From Niameybacter massiliensis (GTDB lineage Bacteria > Bacillota > Clostridia > Lachnospirales > Cellulosilyticaceae), in contig NZ_LN875035.1 in assembly GCF_001282685.1 (NCBI RefSeq), forward strand, positions 1,895,788 through 1,959,787: a stretch of DNA of 64,000 nt, given 5' to 3'. Position 1 is the first letter of the stretch. Each line of letters begins with the position of its first letter. Position numbers and translations under genes: made by a program. The notes under the pieces were generated by a model. That model was not told the origin of the DNA, ran no database searches, and saw nothing but the letters and a program-made list of their open reading frames with translations. This document shows, piece by piece, positions 7,304-14,099 of this stretch.

Positions 7304-7663
7304 TCACCTCTCTGTACTCTTTCTTGACCACATTAAATATTCATTTGCCTGTTTCCATATCATTCTGCTACTTTCATGTAGGTACTGCATTTGTCTATAT
7401 CTTTGACGTGACCATTCTTTAAAGTCCGTAATATTAAAGTCTTTTTCACTTAAATCTCGTATTTTTCTAGAGGCAGCCTGTATTTCAGACCACCTCTGAG
7501 CAACTGCCCAACTATCTTGCATTAGTTTAAATGCTTCGTCTGCATCTTCTTGTCCAAGGTATCTATAACGTCTAACTATTTCGTTATATTGCTTGCAATC
7601 CTCTGGCAATATCTCTTGAAAATCAGATTTTATTTTATACACTTTGTGTTGCTGCTCTTTCAT
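7304..7663 (-). CDS. Phage hypothetical protein, 119 aa
   Basis: Not recognised. A mostly helical, charged protein rich in aromatic residues (YRYLGQEDADEAFKLMQDSW, WSRQRYRQMQYL). The ATG at 7663 (MKEQQHK) is preferred to the one at 7684; it lies inside the 3' end of the ERF gene, overlapping it by 29 bp. The position between ERF and the DnaD-like gene suggests a role in phage DNA metabolism, but nothing in the sequence specifies it. Confidence 0.45.
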   Translation of the reverse strand: MKEQQHKVYKIKSDFQEILPEDCKQYNEIVRRYRYLGQEDADEAFKLMQDSWAVAQRWSEIQAASRKIRDLSEKDFNITDFKEWSRQRYRQMQYLHESSRMIWKQANEYLMWSRKSTER

Positions 7664-8258
7664 ATGCTTCACATACCGAATCATATTGATCTTTTGTTAA
7701 TTCGCATGGCATACAGCCAAATTTCTTTTTCACCTGATCAACAACAGTATCATTGTCTATATTAGCTTTTTGTGCTATTGCATAAAGCCTTTTTATTTGC
7801 CTCTCTGTAAGTGTCTTTTTTACAGGTTTACTTTCATCTGGTGTTTCTGCATCTGGATCTTTCATTTCATCAGTAGGGATACAAAACACTTGAAAACAAG
7901 CATACTTAAATGCTATAGACATAGCTTTATTTGTAGCCTTATCTCCACTATCCATTCCTTCACCAATCACTACAGCAGATACATGACTGCCATCATCTGT
8001 ATAAAATGTGTACTTCATTGTACATATGGAATAAATTAAATTCCCACCTTTAGATGTTTGCCTTTCTTCACGTCTTTGCTCCATGATTTCAGGTGTAATA
8101 AATACTTTGTGTTTAGCTAATAAAGGCTTTAATGTGTTCATTACATCATCTATCCCTCTGTATGCAAATCCTTGTTGTTGGTTCTTCTTATCTTTACTGA
8201 TAGGATTCATTTCTTCTATAATTTTGCATATTGCACCATAGATTTTTTCAGTTGCCAT
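7635..8258 (-). CDS. erf: ERF-family single-strand annealing protein
   Basis: The 207-aa protein shows the ERF core: 'KDKKNQQQGFAYRGIDDVMNTLKPLL' near residues 22-46, the strand 'LIYSICTMKYTFY', and the signature 'GEGMDSGDKATNKAMSIAFKYA' near residues 98-120. ERF proteins are ring-forming recombinases that anneal complementary single strands during phage recombination. A lysine-rich linker and a small helical C-terminal domain follow. AAGGAGGGGGACTG precedes the ATG. The neighbouring Gam-like protein and RuvC-like nuclease complete a phage recombination module. Confidence 0.85.
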   Translation of the reverse strand: MATEKIYGAICKIIEEMNPISKDKKNQQQGFAYRGIDDVMNTLKPLLAKHKVFITPEIMEQRREERQTSKGGNLIYSICTMKYTFYTDDGSHVSAVVIGEGMDSGDKATNKAMSIAFKYACFQVFCIPTDEMKDPDAETPDESKPVKKTLTERQIKRLYAIAQKANIDNDTVVDQVKKKFGCMPCELTKDQYDSVCEAYERAATQSV

Positions 8259-8270
8259 CAGTCCCCCTCC

Positions 8271-8498
8271 TTAATAAAGCTTGTCTGCTAATCGTTTCAG
8301 CATCTCTTTTACTTCATCTATTAGGTCAATTCCTTGTACATCTTCTAATTTTTCTTCTATTGCTTGCACTGCTCCCTCTATGTCGTTTATACGACTTTCG
8401 TAATCATCTTCATCTATGTAATAGTTATCTCTAGAGTAAGTTCCATCGTCTATTTCATGACCGCAAACTTTGTCTATATTTCTAAATTCGCTTCTCAT
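8271..8498 (-). CDS. Small acidic phage protein, 75 aa
   Basis: Not recognised. The N-terminal third is acidic and tyrosine-rich (DGTYSRDNYYIDEDDYES) and the rest is a predicted amphipathic helix (GAVQAIEEKLEDVQGIDLIDEV). It overlaps the stop of the Gam-like gene by 4 bp and is followed 12 bp later by ERF, so it is translationally coupled within the recombination module. Confidence 0.5.
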   Translation of the reverse strand: MRSEFRNIDKVCGHEIDDGTYSRDNYYIDEDDYESRINDIEGAVQAIEEKLEDVQGIDLIDEVKEMLKRLADKLY

Positions 8499-9016
8499 TT
8501 AATCACCAACTTCCCTGGTACTTCTATAACACCTAATCCGTCTATTTCCACAACTTCTCCAGTATCATTGATAATAATTGTGCCATCACCTGTAATTGTT
8601 AACATGGATTTGAACTTAGCCCAATCAAACTCCTGCTTAATCTTTACAAACTCTGTTAGATTGTTCTCTAATGCCCATTGAAGAAGTTTATTCACATCCT
8701 TATCAAAATCCTTATATGCCTTATTAAGAATTACATCCCCACAAAGAAGATTTACTTTGTAGCGTGTTTTTGTTTCTGATCTCGGTACTTCATCAATTAA
8801 CACTATAAGTTCTTCATCAATTTGTCTTATTCGAACATCGTCACATACATCTTTATCTTCTACCTGTTCCGTTTTTCTTCTAAACAATTCATCTAAAATA
8901 GCTTTACGTTCAGCCTTTCTAGCAACACGTTCCATTCTTTCCTCATAAAGTTCCTCCATACGAGCCTTTTTTTGTATTGTTTCTAAATCTAATTCGATTT
9001 CTTTTTTCTTTGCCAT
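8495..9016 (-). CDS. Gam-like host-nuclease inhibitor family protein (tentative)
   Basis: The 173-aa protein starts MAKKKEIELD after GGAGG at 7-nt spacing; the longer frame to 9055 lacks a ribosome site. A long charged N-terminal helix (EELYEERMERVARKAERKAI) is followed by a compact domain whose 'KVNLLCGDVILNKAYKDF' strand and 'LQWALENNLTEFVKIKQEFDWAKFKSML' helices resemble the Gam family that protects phage DNA ends from RecBCD/AddAB. It sits two genes ahead of ERF, the usual place for such a protein. The assignment is from general pattern and remains uncertain. Confidence 0.45.
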   Translation of the reverse strand: MAKKKEIELDLETIQKKARMEELYEERMERVARKAERKAILDELFRRKTEQVEDKDVCDDVRIRQIDEELIVLIDEVPRSETKTRYKVNLLCGDVILNKAYKDFDKDVNKLLQWALENNLTEFVKIKQEFDWAKFKSMLTITGDGTIIINDTGEVVEIDGLGVIEVPGKLVIK

Positions 9017-9027
9017 ATGTATACCTC

Positions 9028-9252
9028 CTAAAATGGTGTCCCGTTTTCTCTCCAAGACTTAACTTCTTTCCATAGTTCTATGTGTTTTTCTAATAAATTT
9101 TTATCCGTAATCCCTTCTTCAAAGAGCTCCTTATACACTAATAACACTTTGTTTTCCTTAATAACTCTTTCTATTTGTAAATCATACCTTTTATGTATCA
9201 GCTCTAATAATTCATCAACTTCTAATTTTTTTATTTCTGCATACTCAGCCAT
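9028..9252 (-). CDS. Small helical phage protein, 74 aa
   Basis: Not recognised. Almost entirely predicted helix with a heptad-like start (AEIKKLEVDELLELIHKRYDL), lysine- and glutamate-rich. GAGGTGG precedes the ATG at 9252. It lies 11 bp ahead of the Gam-like gene. Confidence 0.45.
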   Translation of the reverse strand: MAEYAEIKKLEVDELLELIHKRYDLQIERVIKENKVLLVYKELFEEGITDKNLLEKHIELWKEVKSWRENGTPF

Positions 9253-9306
9253 TTACAACCACCTCTCTTTGTGGTATTGTGAATTTGATTTTATTTTGTA
9301 TGTGCA

Positions 9307-9519
9307 TCACTTACGTTTGCCGACGTTGTGATGCTTTTTTCTTTTCTTATAAACAACTCTAATATCTCGATGTACATCCTTAATACGAACTTTAAAACCA
9401 TTCTTTAGTTCTGCATAAAGGCCTTCAAATTCATCAGATACAATAACTCCTTTTTTCTTTTTGTACCTAATCTTATCTCCTGTTTCTATTAGAGTACCTT
9501 TATAATCTTTGTAATACAT
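9307..9519 (-). CDS. Small basic phage protein with SH3/KOW-like strand pattern, 70 aa
   Basis: Not recognised as a family. The sequence alternates strands around glycines and lysines (LIETGDKIRYKKKKGVIVSD, LKNGFKVRIKDV), which suggests a small SH3-like barrel, and ends in a strongly basic tail (KKRKKHHNVGKRK). Nucleic-acid binding is inferred from this. It overlaps the preceding gene by 20 bp. Confidence 0.45.
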   Translation of the reverse strand: MYYKDYKGTLIETGDKIRYKKKKGVIVSDEFEGLYAELKNGFKVRIKDVHRDIRVVYKKRKKHHNVGKRK

Positions 9520-9904
9520 ACTCTCTAACCTCTATTACTAAACTTTTCTTCTGTTGCTTTTCTCCTTGTTTAAGCTTCATATATTCAGCTTTGATAGCCT
9601 CTACTGCCTCTATAAATTCATCACAAAGAGATATCTCATCTTCTAAAAAATAAGGATGACGTTTATATTCTCCAACCTGCTCAATAGCTTGTACCAACAA
9701 AGAATTCACACCTCTATCAATCCTTTTATTACCTACATCAACAAGGTTCCATATGCCTACCTTTATTTGTTCACACATGCATAACACAAGGTTATGTGCA
9801 AGGGTATTGGTTCTAATTTGTGGCACTTCTAATAAAGCTTTTGCTTTAACAATGCCTATAAGTTGGTCAATACGTTGTACAACTAAATCTTCTGCTGTTC
9901 TCAT
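9500..9904 (-). CDS. Phage hypothetical protein, 134 aa
   Basis: Not recognised. All-helical protein with a run 'RIDQLIGIVKAKALLEVPQIRTNTL' and a central 'KVGIWNLVDVGNKRI'. The start ATG at 9904 overlaps the stop of the upstream 55-aa gene in the ATGA arrangement, which supports both starts. It belongs to the leftward early operon. Confidence 0.5.
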   Translation of the reverse strand: MRTAEDLVVQRIDQLIGIVKAKALLEVPQIRTNTLAHNLVLCMCEQIKVGIWNLVDVGNKRIDRGVNSLLVQAIEQVGEYKRHPYFLEDEISLCDEFIEAVEAIKAEYMKLKQGEKQQKKSLVIEVREYVLQRL

Positions 9905-10068
9905 GCTACATCCTCCTCAACTTCTACTCTTTCTAATAACAATGCTTCTATACGTTCTAATCTCTTCTCATTATTCATGGTCATCTTTTCAAAATGTTTC
10001 ATTTGCCCTTTTAGGCATATGTAAGTTGTTACTGTTCCTGCAATGAAGCCGAACACGTATTCAAACAT
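9901..10068 (-). CDS. Small membrane protein of the prophage, 55 aa
   Basis: ATG at 10068 has GGAGGTACGTAG directly upstream, and the TGA at 9901-9903 overlaps the next gene's ATG. An N-terminal hydrophobic helix (MFEYVFGFIAGTVTTYICL) is followed by a charged helix with an ERIEALLLERVEVEED tail, a layout seen in small holin-like or phage exclusion proteins. Function is not claimed. The 4-bp stop/start overlap is good evidence that it is translated. Confidence 0.65.
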   Translation of the reverse strand: MFEYVFGFIAGTVTTYICLKGQMKHFEKMTMNNEKRLERIEALLLERVEVEEDVA

Positions 10069-10199
10069 CTACGTACCTCCTTTACGTTATGTCCTTTATA
10101 GCTTGTCCATTTTTGCTTTCTGCTCTTTACAGTTGACTTCATAGGCTCTGTTCTAAGTTCAATATCATCAACTGGTATGATTAATGTTGTTGTTTGCAT
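10029..10199 (-). CDS. Small basic phage protein, 56 aa
   Basis: ATG at 10199 is preceded by AAGGAGTGG. The protein starts MQTTTLIIPVDDIEL, close to the start of the Rha-like antirepressor (MQSTLIVPVDNDLHL) encoded at 11606, then becomes basic (KSTVKSRKQKW). Its last 13 codons overlap the 55-aa membrane-protein gene in another frame. It may be a short derivative or leader-like paralogue of the antirepressor start. The overlap makes the exact 3' end less certain, but start and ribosome site look real. Confidence 0.5.
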   Translation of the reverse strand: MQTTTLIIPVDDIELRTEPMKSTVKSRKQKWTSYKGHNVKEVRRCLNTCSASLQEQ

Positions 10200-10215
10200 A
10201 TCCACTCCTTATTAT

Positions 10216-10244
10216 TTGATTTAATTTTTTAACTGCCATATAAT
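10216..10244 (+). promoter_or_regulatory. Sigma-A promoter for the 87-aa gene
   Basis: TTGATT (10216-10221), 17-bp spacer, TATAAT (10239-10244). It faces right, opposite to the phage early operon, toward the gene at 10297. Confidence 0.75.
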
Positions 10245-10296
10245 TTACTTACCAACTCTGCCAAGTTGGAATATAAAATGAAAGGTGGTGATATAG

Positions 10297-10560
10297 ATGA
10301 ATAAATTTGAATCTGAACTCTTGTCTATAGCTTATAAAAATTATCTTCAAACTGATTCTACATATGGTAGCTTTCGTATGCGTAATGGAAATGATTTTAT
10401 GTATTATCACACAGCAGCTAGCTACTTATGTGATAATGAATACTTAGAAGCACTATCTGACAATATCCTCGAAGATTCTATAAGTATCTTTGATAACTTA
10501 TTAGAATTTGAGCTGACCGAAAAGGGCTTAGATTATTGCAAATCTAATCTAAAACTCTAA
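10297..10560 (+). CDS. Hypothetical protein with its own promoter inside the early operon, 87 aa
   Basis: Not recognised. A helical acidic protein (YLEALSDNILEDSISIFDNLLEFELTEKG) that looks like a small DNA-binding or winged-helix domain at its C-terminus. It is the only rightward gene among 20 leftward phage genes, has a consensus promoter at 10216-10244, and AAAGGTGGTG upstream of its ATG. It overlaps the convergent gene 10549-10758 by 12 bp. The arrangement fits a lysogeny-expressed 'moron', perhaps a superinfection or host-fitness gene; this is inferred from context. Confidence 0.55.
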   Translation: MNKFESELLSIAYKNYLQTDSTYGSFRMRNGNDFMYYHTAASYLCDNEYLEALSDNILEDSISIFDNLLEFELTEKGLDYCKSNLKL

Positions 10561-10758
10561 TACAATAGTAGTTTTACCTTCTAAGCAATTGAAATTAGCA
10601 GTTTTTAAGTGTTTTTCTAGTTCATATGCTTTTAAACTGCTAATTTCCTCTATGAATTTTTTACAAAACTCTAGTTTAGCCTCATCCAAACTCTCTGTCT
10701 GTTGCATAGACATATATGCATGTTCTACAAAATCGATTTTGACATTTTCATTCTCCAT
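10549..10758 (-). CDS. Small phage hypothetical protein, 69 aa
   Basis: Not recognised. A charged helical protein (ESLDEAKLEFCKKFIEEISSLKAYELEKHL) with two cysteines. GGAG lies upstream of the ATG at 10758. Its 3' end overlaps the convergent 87-aa gene by 12 bp. It follows the Rha-like antirepressor by 14 bp in the early operon. Confidence 0.45.
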   Translation of the reverse strand: MENENVKIDFVEHAYMSMQQTESLDEAKLEFCKKFIEEISSLKAYELEKHLKTANFNCLEGKTTIVLEF

Positions 10759-10772
10759 ATTTATGCTCCTCT

Positions 10773-11606
10773 CTAAGCTACTCCATACTTGATAGCCATT
10801 TCTTTTACGACTGCTATGTAGATTTCTTTAAGACGCTTGTCCTCTGCAATAACATCAATTTGACTTACTTTATCAACCTTGCTTTTGGAGATACCCTCTC
10901 GCCTCATTCTGTCTTGCTTATTAATGACTCGCGTCTTTAGACTCGCACCTGCTCGTTGTTGAAGTAAGTTGTAAACTTCATCACGTACTTGCTGATAAGC
11001 CTCTTTAGTTCCTCCACGCTCTTTGGCTACTTTATTGATAATGTTATTGCAATCCTTTCGCCAGCTATCATGGTCTAGTAGCATTGCATCTTTGACTATT
11101 TTCATTTGCTTAGTAGCTTGTTCTGCTGTTGCCTTAGCTTCTAATGCATGATGATTTACTTGATTAAGTTGTTGTTGCATTTTCTTCTGTTCTAGTTCCA
11201 TGTTAATCATGAATTGAAGTTGTGGGCTTAGGTCTTGTGGAAGTGATTGCTGTTCCTTTAATATCTGTTCCATCTTGTTAAATGCTTCTATGTATTTAAG
11301 TTTCCATATGTCGGCTTCTGCTCCTGTGAAACCCATTACTATAAAAGTAAATCCATCACGTGTCAGTAAGTACTCTTTATACTCATTTCCGTTATGCATA
11401 TATGTTGTAGGAATAAATAATGTTGAAAGGTCAACCTCCGAATTTTCGGCAGTTAGATTTTTTACTTTATTTTCTATGGCTTCCACCACATGAGAATGCC
11501 TTTTCCCAAATCTTTCAGCCACTACTCGGCTACTAACTACTACTTGCCCGTTTTCTGTTTGTAAATGTAGATCGTTATCTACTGGTACTATTAATGTTGA
11601 TTGCAT
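10773..11606 (-). CDS. Rha/ORF6C-type phage antirepressor
   Basis: The 277-aa protein has an N-terminal Rha-type domain ('VVVSSRVVAERFGKRHSHVVEAI', then 'YKEYLLTRDGFTFIVMGFTG' and 'ADIWKLKYIEAFNKME'). A coiled linker (LEQKKMQQQLNQVNHHALEA) follows, then a C-terminal ORF6C-like domain ('DCNNIINKVAKERGG', 'YNLLQQRAGASLKTR'). Such proteins bind DNA or the CI repressor and release the lytic switch. It is the second of two antirepressors in this operon. Its first 12 residues resemble those of the 56-aa protein at 10199. Confidence 0.75.
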   Translation of the reverse strand: MQSTLIVPVDNDLHLQTENGQVVVSSRVVAERFGKRHSHVVEAIENKVKNLTAENSEVDLSTLFIPTTYMHNGNEYKEYLLTRDGFTFIVMGFTGAEADIWKLKYIEAFNKMEQILKEQQSLPQDLSPQLQFMINMELEQKKMQQQLNQVNHHALEAKATAEQATKQMKIVKDAMLLDHDSWRKDCNNIINKVAKERGGTKEAYQQVRDEVYNLLQQRAGASLKTRVINKQDRMRREGISKSKVDKVSQIDVIAEDKRLKEIYIAVVKEMAIKYGVA

Positions 11607-11607
11607 T

Positions 11608-11829
11608 TTAATTTTCCTCCTCTGTCTTATTTAATTTTTTAGGATTATCTAAATCTGTTAAGTCCCAGCCTGTCCATTTCTCTATAAAGTTATCTATTTC
11701 TGTTTCTGGTATTTTAAGAGTGTCACACTTAATACAGGTTATATACCCATGCCTTATAAGCGCATAGAGTTTATTTCTTGTTATTTCAAGTTCTCCTAAT
11801 GCTCCATCAATGGAATATAATTTAGCCAT
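11608..11829 (-). CDS. Excisionase/MerR-like small HTH protein, 73 aa
   Basis: The protein has the layout of an excisionase-type winged helix: 'ALGELEITRNKLYALIRHGYITCIKC' followed by 'TLKIPETEIDNFIEKWTGW', i.e. a helix-turn-helix then a wing ending in an aromatic helix. It begins 3 bp after the stop of the AntA/AntB protein and ends 2 bp before the Rha-like gene. It may act as Xis for the integrase at 14100, or as a transcription factor. Confidence 0.55.
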   Translation of the reverse strand: MAKLYSIDGALGELEITRNKLYALIRHGYITCIKCDTLKIPETEIDNFIEKWTGWDLTDLDNPKKLNKTEEEN

Positions 11830-11832
11830 TCT

Positions 11833-12585
11833 TTATGCTCCTCTCTGTTCTTCTTTTAATAAATTCTCTATAACTGGAATAACATTGTCATAATATCTAA
11901 ATGTTTGAACCTGTTTATTGCTATGTTTTGACTTATCCCAAACCAACTCACCGTACTCTTCTGTTTTGAGGTTATGCTTATTAGCAAGTAAACCGACTTT
12001 GTTAGATGTTATCCCTAGTTTCTCGCCAATCTCTGTAGCTGAATAGGTTTTACGTTCTACTTTAGGTAATGGTATTAGTGCCGTACCATCTAACACCTCT
12101 GTAGCCTTGCTATAACAAATCTGTTGATATGTAGGAATGTTTACCTTATCTGCTATCTTTAGATAGACAATTGCTTGTCTTACTTTTGCATTAATAAGTC
12201 TTGCTTCTGTGTCTTTGAACTTGGTATCTACTTTTGGCTTAGTTTGCTGTTCTTTTAATGCCTGTTCACATTTAATAAAATAATTTCGATACTGATGTGA
12301 AAGTTCTGTCCTAGCCATCATTGCTATATGTTTTGCAAAGTCTAAGCTGATACCAAAATCTTTTGTTTCATTACCGTTCACCACCATGGTGAACCCTACC
12401 CAATCAACATTTTCTTTAAAGTATTCGTTATTTTCAATATTACTCTCATACCATCTTTTCCAATGTGCAGATTTCAACCCCAGTCCTATGTATAACTCTC
12501 TAGCACTTACTACTTTTCTTCCTTCTCTTTCTGTTATTTTAATTAGTTCAACTTCCTCTTTTTTACATAACGCATTCTTTGGCAT
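11833..12585 (-). CDS. AntA/AntB-type antirepressor
   Basis: The 250-aa protein has the AntA/AntB N-terminal domain: 'VVSARELYIGLGLKSAHWKRWYE', 'EYFKENVDWVGF', and 'KDFGISLDFAKHIAMMARTE'. A linker and a second small HTH-like domain follow (TYSATEIGEKLGITSNKVGLLANKHNL). Proteins of this family counter the CI-type repressor to allow lytic growth. It is the second gene of the leftward operon, directly after the Cro-like protein. AGGAGG precedes the ATG. Confidence 0.75.
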   Translation of the reverse strand: MPKNALCKKEEVELIKITEREGRKVVSARELYIGLGLKSAHWKRWYESNIENNEYFKENVDWVGFTMVVNGNETKDFGISLDFAKHIAMMARTELSHQYRNYFIKCEQALKEQQTKPKVDTKFKDTEARLINAKVRQAIVYLKIADKVNIPTYQQICYSKATEVLDGTALIPLPKVERKTYSATEIGEKLGITSNKVGLLANKHNLKTEEYGELVWDKSKHSNKQVQTFRYYDNVIPVIENLLKEEQRGA

Positions 12586-12598
12586 TTTGTTTTTCCTC

Positions 12599-12814
12599 CT
12601 AGCTTACCTTTTGAATTTCTTCCTTTTTGAAGAGTTGTTTGAAATCATATTCTGAAAAAAACTGTTCATGAATTTTTAAGGCTTCATCATAAGTAAACGG
12701 ATATTTACCAGAAATTTTTAAATTTAATGTATTATAGGTTTTTCCAATCGCTTCTGCGATAGTTCCTCTCTTAATCCTTTTCCTTACAATTTCTGCTTCT
12801 AAATTGGCATACAT
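12599..12814 (-). CDS. Cro-like small HTH regulator, 71 aa
   Basis: The ATG at 12814 (MYANLEAEI) with GAGAGGTGATAGAA upstream is chosen over an upstream frame that would run into the promoter. The protein has one HTH (KRGTIAEAIGKTYNTLNLKISGKYPFTYDEALKI), as in phage Cro/repressor-type proteins of clostridia. It is the first gene of the leftward early operon, under the promoter at 12864-12892, and probably shuts down repressor synthesis. Confidence 0.65.
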   Translation of the reverse strand: MYANLEAEIVRKRIKRGTIAEAIGKTYNTLNLKISGKYPFTYDEALKIHEQFFSEYDFKQLFKKEEIQKVS

Positions 12815-12838
12815 TTCTATCACCTCTCTTTCTTTTTG

Positions 12839-12865
12839 AACGCTTTTGCGTTTGTTTAAAACAAA
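12839..12865. promoter_or_regulatory. Operator palindromes at the lysis-lysogeny switch
   Basis: Two abutting palindromes: AACGC-tttt-GCGTT (12839-12852) and TTTGTTT-A-AAACAAA (12851-12865). They cover the predicted start point and the edge of the -10 box of the leftward promoter. A related ACGAAAT/CGTTTAAA half-site lies at about 12879-12887 and AAACGC again near 12931. These are likely CI/Cro binding sites. Confidence 0.6.
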
Positions 12866-12892
12866 TATAAACTCTATTTCGTTTAAAGTCAA
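12864..12892 (-). promoter_or_regulatory. Leftward early promoter (PL/PR-like) of the prophage
   Basis: Read on the minus strand: TTGACT (12892-12887), 17-bp spacer, TATATT (12869-12864). It drives the Cro-like gene and the early operon and overlaps the operator palindrome. Confidence 0.8.
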
Positions 12893-12953
12893 CTATTTTT
12901 TTTATTTTTTCATTAAAAATCACTTTTTATAAACGCAATTGAGTTTTATTGTG

Positions 12954-12982
12954 TTGATTTTTCGTACATAGTGTGTTAATAT
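12954..12982 (+). promoter_or_regulatory. Rightward repressor promoter
   Basis: TTGATT (12954-12959), 17-bp spacer, TAATAT (12977-12982), 24 bp ahead of the repressor start codon. Confidence 0.8.
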
Positions 12983-13005
12983 TCACACATATACGGAGGT
13001 GTATA

Positions 13006-13461
13006 ATGGATAAAACAAAAAAATTAAAAGAAATAATCCTTAGTAAATATAGTAGTATTAGAGAATTTTCAAAAGTTGTAAATATACCTAGTACGACCTT
13101 AATTAGCTCTTTAGAAAGAGGAATTGGTGGCATGGCTATTGATAGGATAATTAAAATATGTGATGTGCTTGACATTGATATCAAAACATTTGAACCCATT
13201 TCAAAAACGAATGAAGAACTTAACTTATCTATTTCTACTAAAGAAAAAGTTCTTCTCTCTTACTACAATCAATTAAATGATTTAGGAAAAAATAAGCTTA
13301 TAGAGAATGCTGAAGATTTAACTCATAACACAAGGTATAGTAATGTAATTGAATTAGCAGCTACGAGTGAAGAGGAAAAGGATTATTTAATGCCTGTTGC
13401 TGCTCATGCTGATAATGAAGACGACTTAGATTTACTTAGACAAGATTTAGACGAATTGTAA
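13006..13461 (+). CDS. CI-like prophage repressor (XRE HTH)
   Basis: The 151-aa protein starts at ATG 13006 after CGGAGGTG; the ORF extends further upstream but that part overlaps the promoter. The N-terminal XRE-type HTH reads 'SSIREFSKVVNIPSTTLISSLERGIGGMAIDRIIKICDVL', followed by a linker and a helical acidic C-terminus (NEDDLDLLRQDLDEL). It has no peptidase domain, so relief is probably through the ImmA-like protease encoded next, as in ICEBs1-type switches. It is transcribed rightward, divergent from the Cro-like gene. Confidence 0.8.
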   Translation: MDKTKKLKEIILSKYSSIREFSKVVNIPSTTLISSLERGIGGMAIDRIIKICDVLDIDIKTFEPISKTNEELNLSISTKEKVLLSYYNQLNDLGKNKLIENAEDLTHNTRYSNVIELAATSEEEKDYLMPVAAHADNEDDLDLLRQDLDEL

Positions 13462-13483
13462 TACTTGTTTTAGGGGGATTTTT

Positions 13484-13945
13484 TTGAATTACGAAAGATT
13501 ATTAGATTATGCACACAACAACGGAATTGAAGTAACAGAAAAATACTTTAAGTCAAAAGCCGATGGACTTTGTAAGGGTAATAAAATAGGCATTAGCAAA
13601 AAACTCTCTACTTCTGTAGCGAAAAGATGCGTATTAATTGAAGAGCTAGGACATCACTTTACTACAGTTGGAGATATTAGTGATCAATCTAAGGTTGAAA
13701 ATAGAAAACAAGAAAGAATCGCTAGAAAATGGGGCTATGATAAACTTGTTCCTTTACATGCATTGGCCGAAGCTATAGACTATAAAGTTCAATCGCAGTA
13801 TGAATTAGCCGAATATTTGGAGGTTACCGAAGATTTTTTAGTTGAAGCTCTTAGATACTACAAAGAAAAATATGGACTATATTACCAATTTAACCAGTAT
13901 ATTATTTGTTTCGAGCCTCTGCACCTTATTAAAACTTTCGAATAA
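13484..13945 (+). CDS. ImmA/IrrE-family metallopeptidase
   Basis: The 153-aa protein probably starts at TTG 13484, with GGGGGA just upstream. It has the family zinc motif in the phage form 'LIEELGHHFT' (Glu-Glu-Leu-Gly-His-His, first His replaced by Glu as in many phage members) and a following acidic 'QERIARKWGYDKLVP' helix. Such proteases cleave the neighbouring CI-type repressor on induction. It follows the repressor by 22 bp in the same transcript. The pairing of the two genes is the usual one. Confidence 0.8.
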   Translation: MNYERLLDYAHNNGIEVTEKYFKSKADGLCKGNKIGISKKLSTSVAKRCVLIEELGHHFTTVGDISDQSKVENRKQERIARKWGYDKLVPLHALAEAIDYKVQSQYELAEYLEVTEDFLVEALRYYKEKYGLYYQFNQYIICFEPLHLIKTFE

Positions 13946-14022
13946 TACTTTTACTTATAAAAAGAATTAGTAAAATGAAAAAAGACCTAGTGCTACCAAC
14001 ACTAAGCCTTTTATATAAATTG

Positions 14023-14068
14023 GTGTATATGATATACACTCTATTCAAAATCAGTATATCGTATACAC
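14023..14068. promoter_or_regulatory. Paired palindromes upstream of the integrase gene
   Basis: GTGTATATGATATACAC (14023-14039) is a perfect palindrome. A second copy, CAGTATATCGTATACAC (14052-14068), matches it at 13 of 17 positions and lies 29 bp away centre to centre, i.e. nearly three helical turns. These are likely operators for the integrase promoter or arm-type integrase sites. Confidence 0.6.
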
Positions 14069-14099
14069 TCCTAATTTTCAATAAAGGAGTTGATATAAT

